This document shows positions 12,601 through 22,400 of a DNA stretch of 64,000 nucleotides, piece by piece. The position numbers were made by a program, and so were the translations under genes. Numbering within the stretch: the first letter of the stretch is position 1; each line of letters begins with the position of its first letter. The notes beneath the pieces were generated by a model. That model did no database searches. It saw only the letters and a list, made by a program, of their open reading frames with translations, and had not been told where the DNA came from. This stretch comes from Aporrectodea caliginosa (taxonomy: Eukaryota; Annelida; Clitellata; Crassiclitellata; Lumbricidae). The DNA lies in contig JACEVL010000479.1 of the NCBI GenBank assembly GCA_020284085.1, positions 991,603 through 1,055,602 of the forward strand. Reading direction: 5' to 3'.

Positions 12601-15600
12601 ACATCAGTAAAATAGCGATGCAGAGGCCAGAATCCAAAATTTACATTGGCTCAGACTAAATTCATATGATTATAACTACACTTATTAGAAATTCAAAAAG
12701 TTCACATATTTAACATTATAAAGACATAGCAACTTGTTTGTAACATGCACTTTACATATTGATGCAATTGTTCATTAACCCTTTCCGTACCACGCCATTT
12801 TAGTCCTGCGCTACCGGGGAAATCCAGGCAAAATTGGCGGATTTTCATAGACATAACATATATGACAATATATAACTCCTGTTTTGTCTAGAAACATTGA
12901 AACTTCGAATACGTATTTTTTTCACTTTCTAGCATGTTTTGTCATGCACATCTGTATTTATTGATAAGTACAGCTTTTTGGACTATTTTTTTATTGTTAT
13001 CGATACTATTGAGAACTTTCGAATGAAATTATCAACACTATACTGCCTAAATACAAACTAAGATCAGTCAAGTTCGCCAGATAATCAACGGTATCAGATG
13101 TAAAAATACACCAGGTCAGTAATTATAGGCAGGCCAGTCAACAGTACTCCACTTGCGTGTGGTACGCTCAGAAGATCGTTCGGCAAGGTGGCCTACTTTC
13201 ATCACTATCCGATAGTGATGTAGCTTTTCCGGAAAAGTATTTGCGGAAAATTTTCCGGAAAATTTCCGGAAATTTTCCGCAGAACCAGAAAAATACATTT
13301 AATTCATAATGTCAGATTTTCAGTATGAGATGACACTAGAAAATTTCAGTTTTTTTTAAAGTTCCTTTTATTTACAGTATTTCTGTCAATGCAGACAATG
13401 TTCACCTTAAAAGAATTCAAATAAACATTAAACACTGTTCAGTATTCATTAGTGGTTCAGACTAGAGTAGCCTAGTTCAAACGAGTTGTAGCCTGTATGT
13501 CTGCAGTGTGCTCTGCTGCAGTAAACATTTAAAAAAATTGTAATAAACATTAAACAATCTACCAATCTTGAAACAATACTGTTCGAAACAATTTTCTCAT
13601 CAATAGTTCCCTGTTCATTAGTGCGTCAGACTAAAGTAGCCTATCGCAAGCTAGTTGTAGCTTGTATGTCTGCTCTGCTTCAGTGTCACTGTCAATCTCT
13701 ACTGCATCATACATGTCCAGATCATCAATTTCATCAGCTATTAGTCAGCTTTGCCTTAGTCCAGGAGTTCCCAATCTTTTCTATGCTCCGCACCCCTGTG
13801 AAATGTTTGACAATGTTCGCACCCCCTACAAAGGTATTATCACATTTGAAGACTCGTACACGAAATTGTTACTACTGGAACTTGTGCTTACAAGCCTTAC
13901 ATGCTTACAGTGCTACATGGAAATAAACTTCTAACCTTACGGTCTAACCCATACTTATCCTATGACAGCTCAACAATTTATAATGTATTATCAATGCATT
14001 CTTATAATTCATAATTTCCCGCTTTGTCGCACCCCATGAAACAACAGGGTGCATGCACCCCAGTTGGGAACCCCTGCCTTAGTCCATACACCGCTCACTC
14101 AAGGCAACAGCTCATAGATAAACTAAAAGACATTCTTTTGCTACTTACTAAGAAAAGCAGATTTGAAAATAAATTAGTCTCAGATTGCAATGGCAAAATG
14201 CCAATAACATATTTCAAAACATAAAATAATAGTATAATAGGCCTCATAAGAATTAATCTGTTACAGTATTAAAATGGTGTCTATAGTTATACTGCATCAG
14301 TTGCTGTTTTTGTCTATATTTTCATAACTAAAATATATTAAGGAGACTAAATCATAGAATATATTTTCTCTATTTTAACAGTGAAGCATAATTGTAATTA
14401 ATTCTTAAATGTATTGTCGTTGTTGAGCCGTGTGAACACACGGAGCAGTAAGCACTAACAGTGCCATCTATTTTGAATCAACACACAAATTATAACTGCA
14501 TAAGATAGCTTAGAGTGAGTGATGTTTACACATTATTATGCATTTAAATTGTTATTTAGTAATATTATATTGATGGAAAAATATTGAAAATTTTCCGGAA
14601 AAAAACACTGGAAATTTTCCGAAATTTTCTGGAAAAATATGAAATTTTTCGGACAATTTTTCCGCCTCACAACACTACTATCCGAATCACTATTTGCATC
14701 ACCTAAATCGCTACTTTCATGTAGAAGGCTCTTCATCACTGTCGAAGACTCTAGCAACAATTTTACAAGTTCGTCTTTGCTAAATTTTTTACACGGCATC
14801 GTCCCTCAACACTGTACAATCGACCATGAGTATGCAATTACCACGACCCGTTTGGACAGCATAGAATATGTAAAAAATAATTTTTCATTGTCATTTCTTC
14901 ATTCAGTAGCTGTCAGCACACAAGCAGTAAGCATGCCCTATCAAGTAAAGGCAGCTCAGCGCTATGTGCATCATGCAGACGTCCATATAATATAGGACGT
15001 ACGCCGTACGTCATAAGGTAGCGCGGCCGTCTAAACCATGATGTATGGCGTACGTCATAAGGGACAGAAAGGGTTAATACCGAAGCAAATACATATTTAA
15101 GTGAAGAATAAACATAAGTAGCCAACGTATCATAGCAATTTCATTTGCAAGATTCAAATGTTCATAATGTATTATTGTTGGTGATACAATCAATAGTTCA
15201 ATCAATCTATCAACCAACGTTTTCCTTACATGACTTGGCAACTAACTCAATTTTACTTATGTTGAGATTTAAACCACAGACACAAAGTTAAAAAGAAAAT
15301 GCATTAGCAGACTCATATTCTGAAATATAGAGAAAGTTTCTCAAATATTCCAAAATATGAGATAAATACTGGTTGGCCACTGGCCAGTCATCTAAATGTA
15401 CAGTTCCTAATGCAGATGCATACGTTATATTTCTAGCACGCTATCTATGACTTCAAGATCACGATCACCCACCTGTAAAGTGCTCCGTTATCCTGGATCT
15501 TTTCAGTGTCGCAGGCCTTTCCTCGAACATCTACAAACATCTTCTCAAGCCTCTGCATTGTCTGAATTAGTGCAAGAGTTTGGTCCCGAGTAAAGTCCAC

Positions 15601-16812
15601 CTTAAACCGATCAGTCTTCAGCTGTTCCTGCAGCCATGTAACGGCTTCTGAGGCAACAAAGCAGTTCTGGTGAAACTTGAAAGAACGGAAATGTCGTCCT
15701 ATCGGGCAGTTTGTGCGGAATATTCTACTCACAGCTTTATACTGAAAGAAATATAACAACACAACAGCGATTTATTAACTTGATTTTGTGGACCTGAATG
15801 CTTCATAGTTGGTAGATGATCTTTAAGGATCTGGTCTAGTTTAGAGATGATCTGTCAGTCAAGCGCTTGATCCAAGATAAATCCAACCGAGAATAACTAA
15901 AAAGGAACATAAATTTCCTAACGACCTAAAGAACTTAAATGGAGATCGAGAATGACATCTGGAACAACAGCTCTTCGACAAGTTCCACATAAGGAAGGTG
16001 CTCTGGCAAGATACTGAGTAGAAGCATTGGAGTTTCAGTAACAAATCCTGATTGATTTAACAGTGCTTATTGAGCTGTTTAAATCAATATAGATTAGTTG
16101 TGGAAATAGTACAGAACTACAGTCAGAATTAAACATTTTGGTTTGACTGTCTTGCAGTAGTTCTCTCAAACGTCAAAAGTGTTTTTATTTAATTTTGTAC
16201 ATCTTAACCAACCCTTCACTCTTCCTTAAAATCATTCTAATCTAAACTCATCACTTATTTAGAATGTCAACTCGCTTATCCACCATGACGCTATATCTTT
16301 GTCTGATCAGACTGACCTTCTCAAAACTGATCGAACTTCCCGTTTAAAGGTTGATTGCTAACGAGGTATATCAGATTGACGTTCTGAAAACTGACCTCCC
16401 ATTCGCCCAAATGCTGTGCAATCATCGATCAATGCTTTGTGCACTGAATATTAACATTAATTTACTACAACTAGGTATAATTCCTCCGGACTTAGTAAAT
16501 AGCAGAGATGGGCACGATTAGCTAAATTGCAAGGCGATTGAAATTAGAATTAGCTATTGAAATTTGCTATTAGCATTAGAATTAGTCAATTAGATTAGAA
16601 TTAGTAAAATCTTGTAGCTAATTGATTAGAATAACAATTAGCTGTTTGTCTAATCGATTAGTTAATCGATTAGAATCTAATGCTATAATTGAAAAACTAT
16701 TATTTTTATTGTTATTTAGAAGCAAACTTACCCATAGCGTCAGGGCGAACTGGCCGTCGTAACCTCTCAGACACTCCGGCATATCATCCGCAGACCAACG
16801 CAATCCGTTCAT
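3570..16812 (-). CDS. DEPDC1: DEPDC1-like protein, DEP + RhoGAP-like domain (10 exons)
   Basis: Ten exons join in phase to 2850 nt, 949 codons plus TGA: 16812-16732, 15741-15473, 12364-11426, 10592-10477, 8950-8771, 8374-7760, 7021-6858, 6331-6146, 4370-4188, 3686-3570. Every junction is GT-AG. Residues 28-117 form a DEP domain (NCFVASEAVTWL). Residues about 420-540 and 735-850 match the split RhoGAP-like domain of DEPDC1A/B (LQSLVNWP, then LQLCCLLL and PQLASSLTAFF). The C-terminus keeps the family motif FEKAYPDIYHERFP. Vertebrate DEPDC1 proteins act in mitosis and transcriptional or Rho signalling (family knowledge); the RhoGAP-like fold usually lacks a catalytic arginine, and I see none. 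The linker exon of 313 codons between the DEP and GAP parts is long. The start is uncertain: ATG at 16812 is the first in frame after a stop at about 16871. Confidence 0.92.
4188..4370 (-). CDS. DEPDC1: DEPDC1 exon 9
   Basis: 183 nt, phase 0, TTTTAG acceptor and a GTCGGT donor. Encodes VPVTYCNRITRDEYELQ and SELRKLLEDIISNKTLSAKT, which match the family's YCKQISAQEF and ELLENIIKNRSLPLK region. Confidence 0.93.
4540..4622 (+). repeat. dispersed SINE-like tail, copy 1
   Basis: Shares TAGTGCCAGTCCCAAGCCT and a downstream GCTAATGATC...GTGTCGTTAAACTG pattern with copies at 44236 and 55664. Probably the 3' part of a SINE family; no tRNA-like head is visible here. Confidence 0.7.
5760..5946 (+). mobile_element. 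LINE 3' end
   Basis: TGGAATAAACTTCCCC is a remnant of the reverse transcriptase C-terminus (W-N-x-L-P). The stretch ends with the hairpin GTGCCTCTGAATAG...AGAGGCACTTTATAAG and an ATACAATACAATAA tail shared by many fragments in this window. Confidence 0.7.
6146..6331 (-). CDS. DEPDC1: DEPDC1 exon 8
   Basis: 186 nt, phase 0 on both sides (TTTTAG acceptor, GTAAAG donor). Starts MACRFATTLFQCKDARQYDP, then LASSLTAFFI, equivalent to the family's FSRC and LVSFLMDHH block. The tail is Cys-rich (QCQCARCH) and does not align with vertebrate sequences, so the exact donor is slightly uncertain. Confidence 0.85.
6478..6695 (+). other. protein-like open stretch inside intron 7
   Basis: A plus-strand frame reading SDQSDDPIRPLLDGES, then VEDIQHISRDMAKSG, up to a TAG at about 6685. 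It is antisense to and inside DEPDC1 intron 7. It is more GC-rich than its surroundings. I do not recognise it; a captured exon fragment or transposon-derived coding piece is possible. Confidence 0.3.
6858..7021 (-). CDS. DEPDC1: DEPDC1 exon 7, RhoGAP-like second half
   Basis: 164 nt from TTTTAG to GTGAGT. Encodes EVLQLCCLLLNSLERRRIRL, then FLDVIRKIVWNVN, matching the conserved DALQLCCLLLPPPNRR block of DEPDC1. No ATG-led frame marks it; identified by homology and phase. Confidence 0.93.
7119..7331 (-). mobile_element. LINE reverse-transcriptase C-terminal fragment
   Basis: Minus-strand peptide VPRTQTATSQYHAYASVGPL followed by LWNDLP and LKTSFLTG is typical of the C-terminal end of CR1/Jockey-like LINE ORF2 proteins. 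5' truncated. Lies in DEPDC1 intron 6 in the same orientation as the gene. Confidence 0.75.
7760..8374 (-). CDS. DEPDC1: DEPDC1 exon 6, long insert exon
   Basis: 615 nt from acceptor TTTCAG to a GTACGG donor; 204 whole codons plus split ends. Ser/Asn/Glu-rich with no domain recognised. It splits the RhoGAP-like domain at the place where vertebrate DEPDC1A carries a long, alternatively skipped exon. Because it is entered after one codon base and left after one, skipping it would keep frame (615 = 3 x 205). Confidence 0.92.
8771..8950 (-). CDS. DEPDC1: DEPDC1 exon 5, RhoGAP-like core
   Basis: 180 nt from TTGTAG to GTAAGT. Encodes VLEVLQSLVNWP and a segment ending FAGVI, corresponding to the family's LANWP and PLLTF regions (here DPLFTYKLYPVF). 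Confidence 0.93.
9280..9540 (-). mobile_element. tRNA-derived SINE
   Basis: On the minus strand a GGTTCAAATCCC box B (9459-9470 on plus, read reversed) follows a box-A-like AATGGATTAAAACTGC by a tRNA-like distance (9493-9515). The tRNA-like head is followed by an unrelated body toward 9280. In DEPDC1 intron 4. The tRNA of origin was not assigned. Confidence 0.55.
9660..9687. repeat. perfect 13-bp inverted repeat, 2-nt loop
   Basis: ATATATAGCCTAA, GA, TTAGGCTATATAT. AT-rich hairpin in intron 4 of the DEPDC1-like gene; may be cruciform-prone. Confidence 0.9.
10477..10592 (-). CDS. DEPDC1: DEPDC1 exon 4, start of RhoGAP-like domain
   Basis: 116 nt between TTTCAG and GTAAGT; phases fit both neighbours (split Arg, split Glu). 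Encodes LRNLLSVKDLNSVFD, then VINLTDLLDNLYETGG. No open frame long enough to stand out by itself; found by following splice phase. Confidence 0.9.
11426..12364 (-). CDS. DEPDC1: DEPDC1 exon 3, large linker exon
   Basis: 939 nt, open throughout on the minus strand, from acceptor TTGTAG to donor GTACGT. Polar, Ser/Arg/Asn-rich and without recognised domains, so probably disordered. The first residues (FCDYEAFGDWGLP) continue the DEP C-terminus. The last ones (LSELQLLLDFTQR) lead into the GAP-like part. It is much longer than the roughly 100-residue linker in vertebrate relatives. Confidence 0.92.
13213..14677. mobile_element. hAT element nested in the piggyBac-like element
   Basis: Flanked by a perfect 8-bp duplication CTATCCGA (13205-13212 and 14678-14685). 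Ends are TAGTGATGTAG and, inverted, TAGTGTTGTGAG. Both ends carry subterminal runs of the TTTTCCGGAAA type (13225-13285 and 14585-14660). No transposase is visible, so it is non-autonomous. It contains a smaller hAT MITE. Confidence 0.9.
13762..14076. mobile_element. hAT MITE nested in the hAT
   Basis: 315 bp with ends CAGGAGTTCCCAA and TTGGGAACCCCTG, flanked by a perfect 8-bp duplication CCTTAGTC (13754-13761 and 14077-14084). Ends and duplication length are diagnostic of hAT. No coding capacity. Confidence 0.93.
15473..15741 (-). CDS. DEPDC1: DEPDC1 exon 2, DEP domain
   Basis: Acceptor TTTCAG, then TAT; ends TACAG before GTGGGT, so an arginine codon is split across the junction. Encodes the whole DEP fold: YKAVSRIF, NCFVASEAVTWL, TRDQTLALIQTM and GALYR. 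DEP domains bind membranes or G-protein partners (family knowledge). Confidence 0.95.
16505..16700. repeat. AT-rich TTAGAATTAG / GATTAG low-complexity block
   Basis: Repeated ATTAGAATTAG, GATTAGAATTAG and TAATCGATTAG words ending about 30 nt before the exon 1 donor of the DEPDC1-like gene. It lies inside intron 1. Confidence 0.75.
16732..16812 (-). CDS. DEPDC1: DEPDC1 exon 1 (start exon)
   Basis: Runs from the first in-frame ATG to TGG before a GTAAGT donor, phase 0. The end GQFALTLW aligns with the short N-terminal extension just before the DEP fold in this family. A second ATG 10 codons later (MPECLRGYDG) is an alternative start. A non-coding upstream exon cannot be excluded. Confidence 0.75.
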
Positions 16813-17269
16813 ATTCGCAGCCAGTGTAATTATTGACTGCAACTCTTGATGTCCCTCTACGTTCAAGGCCTAGAACACTTCCGATTACTGTGAAAACTAA
16901 CACATCGATTTCTATTCCTCACACGCCAAACCTTTTCTCATTTATTAATAATTATTGTTGTTGCGAGAGATTTAAATCCGTCGCCCTCCATTCCCATTGG
17001 CCGCTCAGCAAGAAACTTCCGGTTAACATCACGTAAGTAAGGCAGACATTTGTGCACAAAGTTCTTTGGTTCTCTGCCTGCATGTTCAAACTTAATGTTG
17101 GTACAAAGTTTTGTTGTGTAAATTTAAATGTAACAGAGGTGTTAAAACCTAATTTTTTATAAGTGTCTGCCTTTAGGTTTTCAGTTTTTGGGTGTCTTTT
17201 TGTCTTTTTCTGAATGACCTAAACAGAACTATGACGGTCACAGATCAACGCTTATCAGACATGTTTCCT

Positions 17270-17375
17270 CGGAGTGCTGTGCTCACGCTGGAAGCGCCTC
17301 TGAATAGTCTCTACTTCTAGAGGCGCTTTATAAATGCCCAGATACAATACAAATTATACAATACAATGATTTGTC
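17270..17375 (+). mobile_element. LINE 3' tail
   Basis: GAAGCGCCTCTGAATAG, a loop, then AGAGGCGCTTTATAAAT and an ATACAATACAA tail. Only the 3' hairpin and a few bases survive. Confidence 0.75.
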
Positions 17376-17647
17376 TAAACATTGCATTCACCGCGATGTT
17401 GATATAATTGTAAATAGGGCCTAATGGTAGAGTCACTATAGTGTAGGCCTACTCAGCTCTGTTCATTTTAAATGAATCTATTTATGTATTGTGGAATGAT
17501 AGCGAATCTGGTTTGATTATGCGCATGATTGTGTAAAAGCTGGTTCCGGCGACTTAATTCGCTTTTGGGGCACTGTTTTAGTTTACGATTACGATTAATG
17601 CCGAGGATAGATGGCGCGCCAAACTTTCATGAAACCAAAATGCGGAT

Positions 17648-17678
17648 ATAATTATTGCTATATTATAGCAATAATTAT
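17648..17678. repeat. perfect 15-bp palindrome
   Basis: ATAATTATTGCTATA, single T, TATAGCAATAATTAT. Located in the spacer between the divergent genes. Confidence 0.9.
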
Positions 17679-18294
17679 TAGTACCATAAAGGATACTTGC
17701 TTATTTATTTATATAGGATCAGTGTGGTTGTGCTTGTTTGGTTCAGGACAGTTAATGATTTAGGCTAATCCAAATTACTACCAATTTAGTTCAACGGCGT
17801 AGGCTAGCGTTTTTAAATTTACAGTCCCAAAGTCTCAATCTAGGCCTACTTTGTACTTAATGAGGTAGTCTGCATGTAGTAACAAATTTCCTGTATGGTA
17901 TATTTATACGAATTCCAGGGATACGTTTCCTCGTGCACTTTTGCTATAAAGGAAGTATATCCCAGGGAATTTTAATATGACGCAGGACTAAAAACCAGTT
18001 GCCTAAAACCACACTCGAAGTTGCTCACGCAAGCAAATTCTTCTTTGTAGTTAGGCCTATAATGTTCTATCGATGCGTGTCCTACGCAGGCGTCGCGTTC
18101 CCAAGCTGCTCGGAGCATGGTTCGGGCGTGATTCGGATCCGAGAAACTTCCGTATCGATATGGAAGAAACCATCTCACGGGAGAAGGCTCGAGCCTATAC
18201 TTTCGATCCGCGTTCTAACGAATCAGCTATCGTGTCTCACATAGGCCTATAGATCGAGTTAGTGTCATCACTTAATTCAAACAATTGACTTTCT

Positions 18295-18805
18295 ATCGTT
18301 CTATAAAGCTTCAGTCAATACTTAACGCTGCTGCCCGCCTCATTGGTGGTTTCCCGAAGTTTGCTCGCATAGGCCTATCTGCCTTCATTCGGGTACCACT
18401 GGCTTAATTCCTGTGTCTCAGCACATTCAGTTCGAAATTCTAGCACTTATGCGCCGTTCTCTGGTCGGGGTATACCTAATGCATACCTTCAGAGTTCAGA
18501 CCTTATGTACCTCGGTCTCTTCGATCACTCCATGATCGCTCCGCTCTCCGCCAGAGGCCTTCTGCATGGCTGTTCCTCGCATGCGCGGTGCTACTGCTCA
18601 ATCCAGAAGCTTTTCTTATGTCGCCCCCTAGCTGGAACCATCTTCCGCAGAAACTGCGGCTTGAACTCCTCTCCTAGCCTTCCTCTTCCCCTTTTTCGGA
18701 AACGCCTGAAGACTAGCTTATTTGTTATAGGGACAGCACCGACATAGCTCGGGATCGAGCGCCTCTGAATCTCTGAATGGCGCTTTATAATGTTCAGCTA
18801 CAAAG
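18295..18805 (+). mobile_element. LINE 3' end with reverse-transcriptase C-terminus
   Basis: Broken plus-strand frames read like the end of a CR1/Jockey-type ORF2: a FEILALMRRSLVG block near 18430, then ATAQSRSFSYVAP (about 18590) and LPLFRKRLKTSLF (about 18690). It ends with the hairpin GAGCGCCTCTGAAT...TGGCGCTTTATAAT. Several stops and frameshifts make it inactive. The upstream reverse-transcriptase core is missing. Confidence 0.8.
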
Positions 18806-19206
18806 GAATTAAGTTTCGAGTCCGGTTACCAGAGTAGAGGAGGTATGAGTACAATAGGCGCTATAGAGGTTCTAAGATCATCATTCTGTCATTTACATAG
18901 GTGATCAGGATCAGGTACAGCATAAACTGCCACAATAGCAAGTGCTCGCAGAATCTTCTCGCTCCGCTCGCACTTGTTCCTAAGAAAAACGATGTACACC
19001 CCGAGTGAACTACCATTGGAACCAATGACCAACGACCAGCACAGCATTATTTTTGTTATGTAAGTGGTTTTTAAACTATATGTGCGCATGCGCTCTACTC
19101 CAATTTCAGACATATTTTGTTTGTCATCGTGAAGTAGCAGTTTTATTTTGGTTAGTGTCTAGTGGGTGACTAATCGTGGCGTGATCTTTAGACACATAAA
19201 AAGACG

Positions 19207-19215
19207 TATAAATAG
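19207..19215 (+). promoter_or_regulatory. TATA box of the p62 gene
   Basis: TATAAATAG lies 94 nt upstream of the ATG at 19309. Initiation would be expected near 19235-19245, giving a 5' UTR of about 70 nt. Motif-based. Confidence 0.5.
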
Positions 19216-19308
19216 ACCTTGTACCAGACGGTGTTATTATTACCGCAGACCAGTCGACAGTCAACCATTGTCGAGAAGAAGCTACGTGTGAGCATTGATT
19301 TTTTCAAG

Positions 19309-19489
19309 ATGTCGTTAACGGTGAAAGCTTTCCTGAGAAAGGGTCAAGCTGGGTCGACACCCCCCGAGTACGAAATCCGTCGTTTTGGGGTGGACGCCGA
19401 CGTTTCGTCGAGTTTCGTCTACCTTGTCCAGAAGGTGACCACTGTGTTTCCGTCGCTGGCCAAGAAGACGATCGAACTGTCATGGAGAG
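19309..19489 (+). CDS. SQSTM1: p62 exon 1, PB1 N-terminal half
   Basis: ATG GTC-like context AAGATGTCG, 60 codons plus one base before [16 protein letters not shown] and [13 protein letters not shown] carry the basic PB1 face. Ends at KKTIELSWR. Confidence 0.95.
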
Positions 19490-22400
19490 GTACGTAAAAT
19501 GGGACGGCCATTTTCTACTGCGCAGTTAGCTGTAGTCATAGGTCTAGTCTCGACAGTTCTCATGTAAGGACTCCTATAGCGCCAGGGTAACAAGGCTCGG
19601 GGCATTGATCAGGGTTGGTGTAAATCAGGATTGGCAGTAATTGAAATTACGTGATTGAAATTACGTAATTGAAATTACGTAATTTCATGTAATTTAAATT
19701 TCTTGAAATCGCGTGATTTGTCATTTGTAATTTGTAATTCAGTTACATGTGCCGTACCCATTTGCCCATGTATTTTGTAATTTGAAATTATATTTCATGT
19801 CCCAAAATAATTTGTAATCTGTGACTCAATCACATTTCTCTGAGTAATTTGCCCGTCCCTGGTATAAATCATAGCATATGGTTGCCTCGTTTCTGCTTGT
19901 GTTGCAAATTGTTATGTTGTCATTAAAGCCAACGTGAATTTCATGAAGCATTTTAGCTGCGTCAGCAATATTCAGAAACATTGGTGGCGTATGTGGGGAA
20001 GAGGGCAAAACTCGTAGATTAGAATATGATCATGGATAGAAGTTATCTAATGTTGTTGAAAAGAATATTTTCTGTTGGAGAACCAACATTTATGTCAAAT
20101 TTGTAAAGTAATTTCATTTTGAACAACACTGAAAGGGCATTATTTTTGTGAGGTCTAATTCAATGTTCCTGCTAGTTAGAATAATATTGACATAAAATTC
20201 TGTGCCTCAGATTCACATTTCGGTGTGACCTTATGTGTAACCTAGCATTAGAATTTGCTTCAATAAACGGTAATAAATAACGATAATGTTTAGATATTGA
20301 AAATACAGTAAAATAGATAAAGCTTGCTGCCAAACTTTGTTGAGTGGCTAATATACAGAAGGCTCTCAGTTAGATGCTAGATCAATTGAGTGGTTATGCT
20401 AAATAATATAATTTTAATTATAATTGTTACGATGTTTTAGATTCTGACAATGATTTGATCGCATTCTCAAGTGACGATGAATTGACCGAGGCATTGTCGT
20501 ATGTCAATGACGGAGTGTTCAAGGTCTACATTGAGGAGAAGGGTGAGGTCAAGCGTGAGACCCCAGAAACCACTAGCACCCCTGGGGTCTTTCACCCGCA
20601 TGTCACCTGTGATGGATGTGAGGGTGCAATTCGTGGGACGCGATACAAGTGCGCAGAGTGTCCAGATTACGATCTCTGCGCTGGATGCAAGTCCACCGGA
20701 CTTCACTCCGATCATAAAATGATTGCCATCGAAAAGCCAGTCAGCAGACCTGTAAGTTTGGCTTTTTATTAACTGTTTTAATTTGTGTTTTTTAAGCTTT
20801 GCTTTGTCTAGTCTTTAAAGATAATTCTTAAAATTCTTAAACATTGATATTCTAAAGTGATTGATGTTTGAAGTTTTAATCTAGAAACTTTTTAAAGTGT
20901 AGTTACAATACTTGAATTGAAAGACCATACAGTGTTAACGTATTCCTGTGGTTTGCATGTATGTTAGCAGAACTATTTTTAAATGCATGAGGCACATTTA
21001 TGTGATCAGCTTTGACAAACTTAAGTCTGATCGTTAACTTTTTCAGTTTTAATTCTGTTTAAAATGATGTTTATGTAAATATTTGAAGTATTTCGTGATA
21101 GGGATTGTAATTCTTCCCTATGAACAGGGAATTCCCAGTAAGCGCAGGTTATAAGCTTCCTTAAATATTTCAAGTACTTCCTGATACACTATATGCATTT
21201 ATTTATAATTTTACTGCAGCATTTTGAAAGTTCCTTGCAAAAGCACACACTATTAAAACAATTATGAAAAACAAGTTAATTACTGCTTTTGTGTCAAGTG
21301 CTGAATTATTAGGCAGACTTGTAAATAGGTTTTGCCTTAAATATTTTCATTACCTTTAGACAAAGCCTTTTCATTATCTGGTGATGGGAGATTTATTGTT
21401 TACATGTAAGTCAAATACTTAAAATGGGGAACTGGTGACCTCTCAGACTATGTGAATGAAATGTGATAAATTAATAACTATTTAAAACTATTTTATGAAG
21501 TGCTCAAGATGTAAGTACAGTATGGCAGATAGTAAATTAATAGATGTTGGTGAGTGTTGGTGTTATTGTTTTCTCGTAAGTCTTTTTTACTCCGCAAAAT
21601 GGTTGAGTCTGCGCTATTGGCAGGCAGTGAAATACGGTTGCCTAAATTTTATCAAAAGATTTTTATTTCTGTTCAACTAGTCTCAAGCACTGTGTTAATG
21701 TAATGAGGTGCTTATAAGTATCAAAAATGTTAGACTTAGGTACAAAAGTAAAGATTAGGATATTTTTACCAAGATATGTTAAATTGTCAAATATCTGCTG
21801 TTTCAACCTAAAATGTCTTCGTAATGAGTTTTTTTGGAAAATTGCATGATGTCGGGCATTTGTGCAAAAAAGTATTTTGATCATAATGATTTTTCAGTGC
21901 ATTCGCTCTGTTTTTAGATGTCTGGAAGATGTCCAACTTTTCTGCTTTTGGTCCTCCACCCTACGGCTGTAAAATTTCCACACGCGCCACCTGGAATAAA
22001 AAACTTTGTTTTTCCACCACATGTCTGGAAGATGTCCTGCTTTTGGTCCTCCACCCTATGGAATGGGTCATACCACATGGAATGGTTCCACCCACAAGGA
22101 ATGGGTCCACCACATGGAATGGTTCCACCATATGGAATGGGTCTACCACATGGAGTGGTTCACCCACAAGGAATGGTTCCACCTCCTGGAACCACATGGA
22201 AATGCTCCTCAACCTCCTCCTCCACCATTCTGCTTTTCATATCCGACAAATCGTGAGGAGATGAGAATGCAGCGTCGAGCCTGGCGTCGGTGGATGAAGT
22301 CGACCTGTGGCGCCGATCCATGCAAGATGTGGAAAAAGGAAAAGAAAGAGGAGAAGAAGGACGAGAAGAAACAGGACAAACGGGAACGCAAGGCGGAAAG

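Larger units (their letters stand above)
12775..15077 (-). mobile_element. piggyBac-like element, interrupted by a hAT
   Basis: Flanked by TTAA on both sides (12775-12778 and 15074-15077), the target site of piggyBac. Terminal repeats are CCCTTTCCGTACC on the left and, inverted, CCCTTTCTGTCCC on the right. A minus-strand frame from 14799 starts MPCKKFSKDELVKLLLESS and turns acidic (DANSDSDS), like a piggyBac transposase N-terminus. After removing the nested hAT the acidic frame continues a few codons and stops, so only an N-terminal fragment remains. Without the insertion it would be about 0.8 kb, i.e. non-autonomous. In DEPDC1 intron 2. Confidence 0.85.
16870..19206. other. intergenic spacer between head-to-head genes
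   Basis: About 2.4 kb between the DEPDC1-like start and the p62 promoter. Contains a LINE tail near 17285, a 15-bp palindrome at 17648 and a LINE 3' end at 18295-18805. TAGGCCTA words are frequent. Promoter of the minus-strand gene is presumably near 16.9-17.1 kb but no clear element was seen. Confidence 0.6.
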
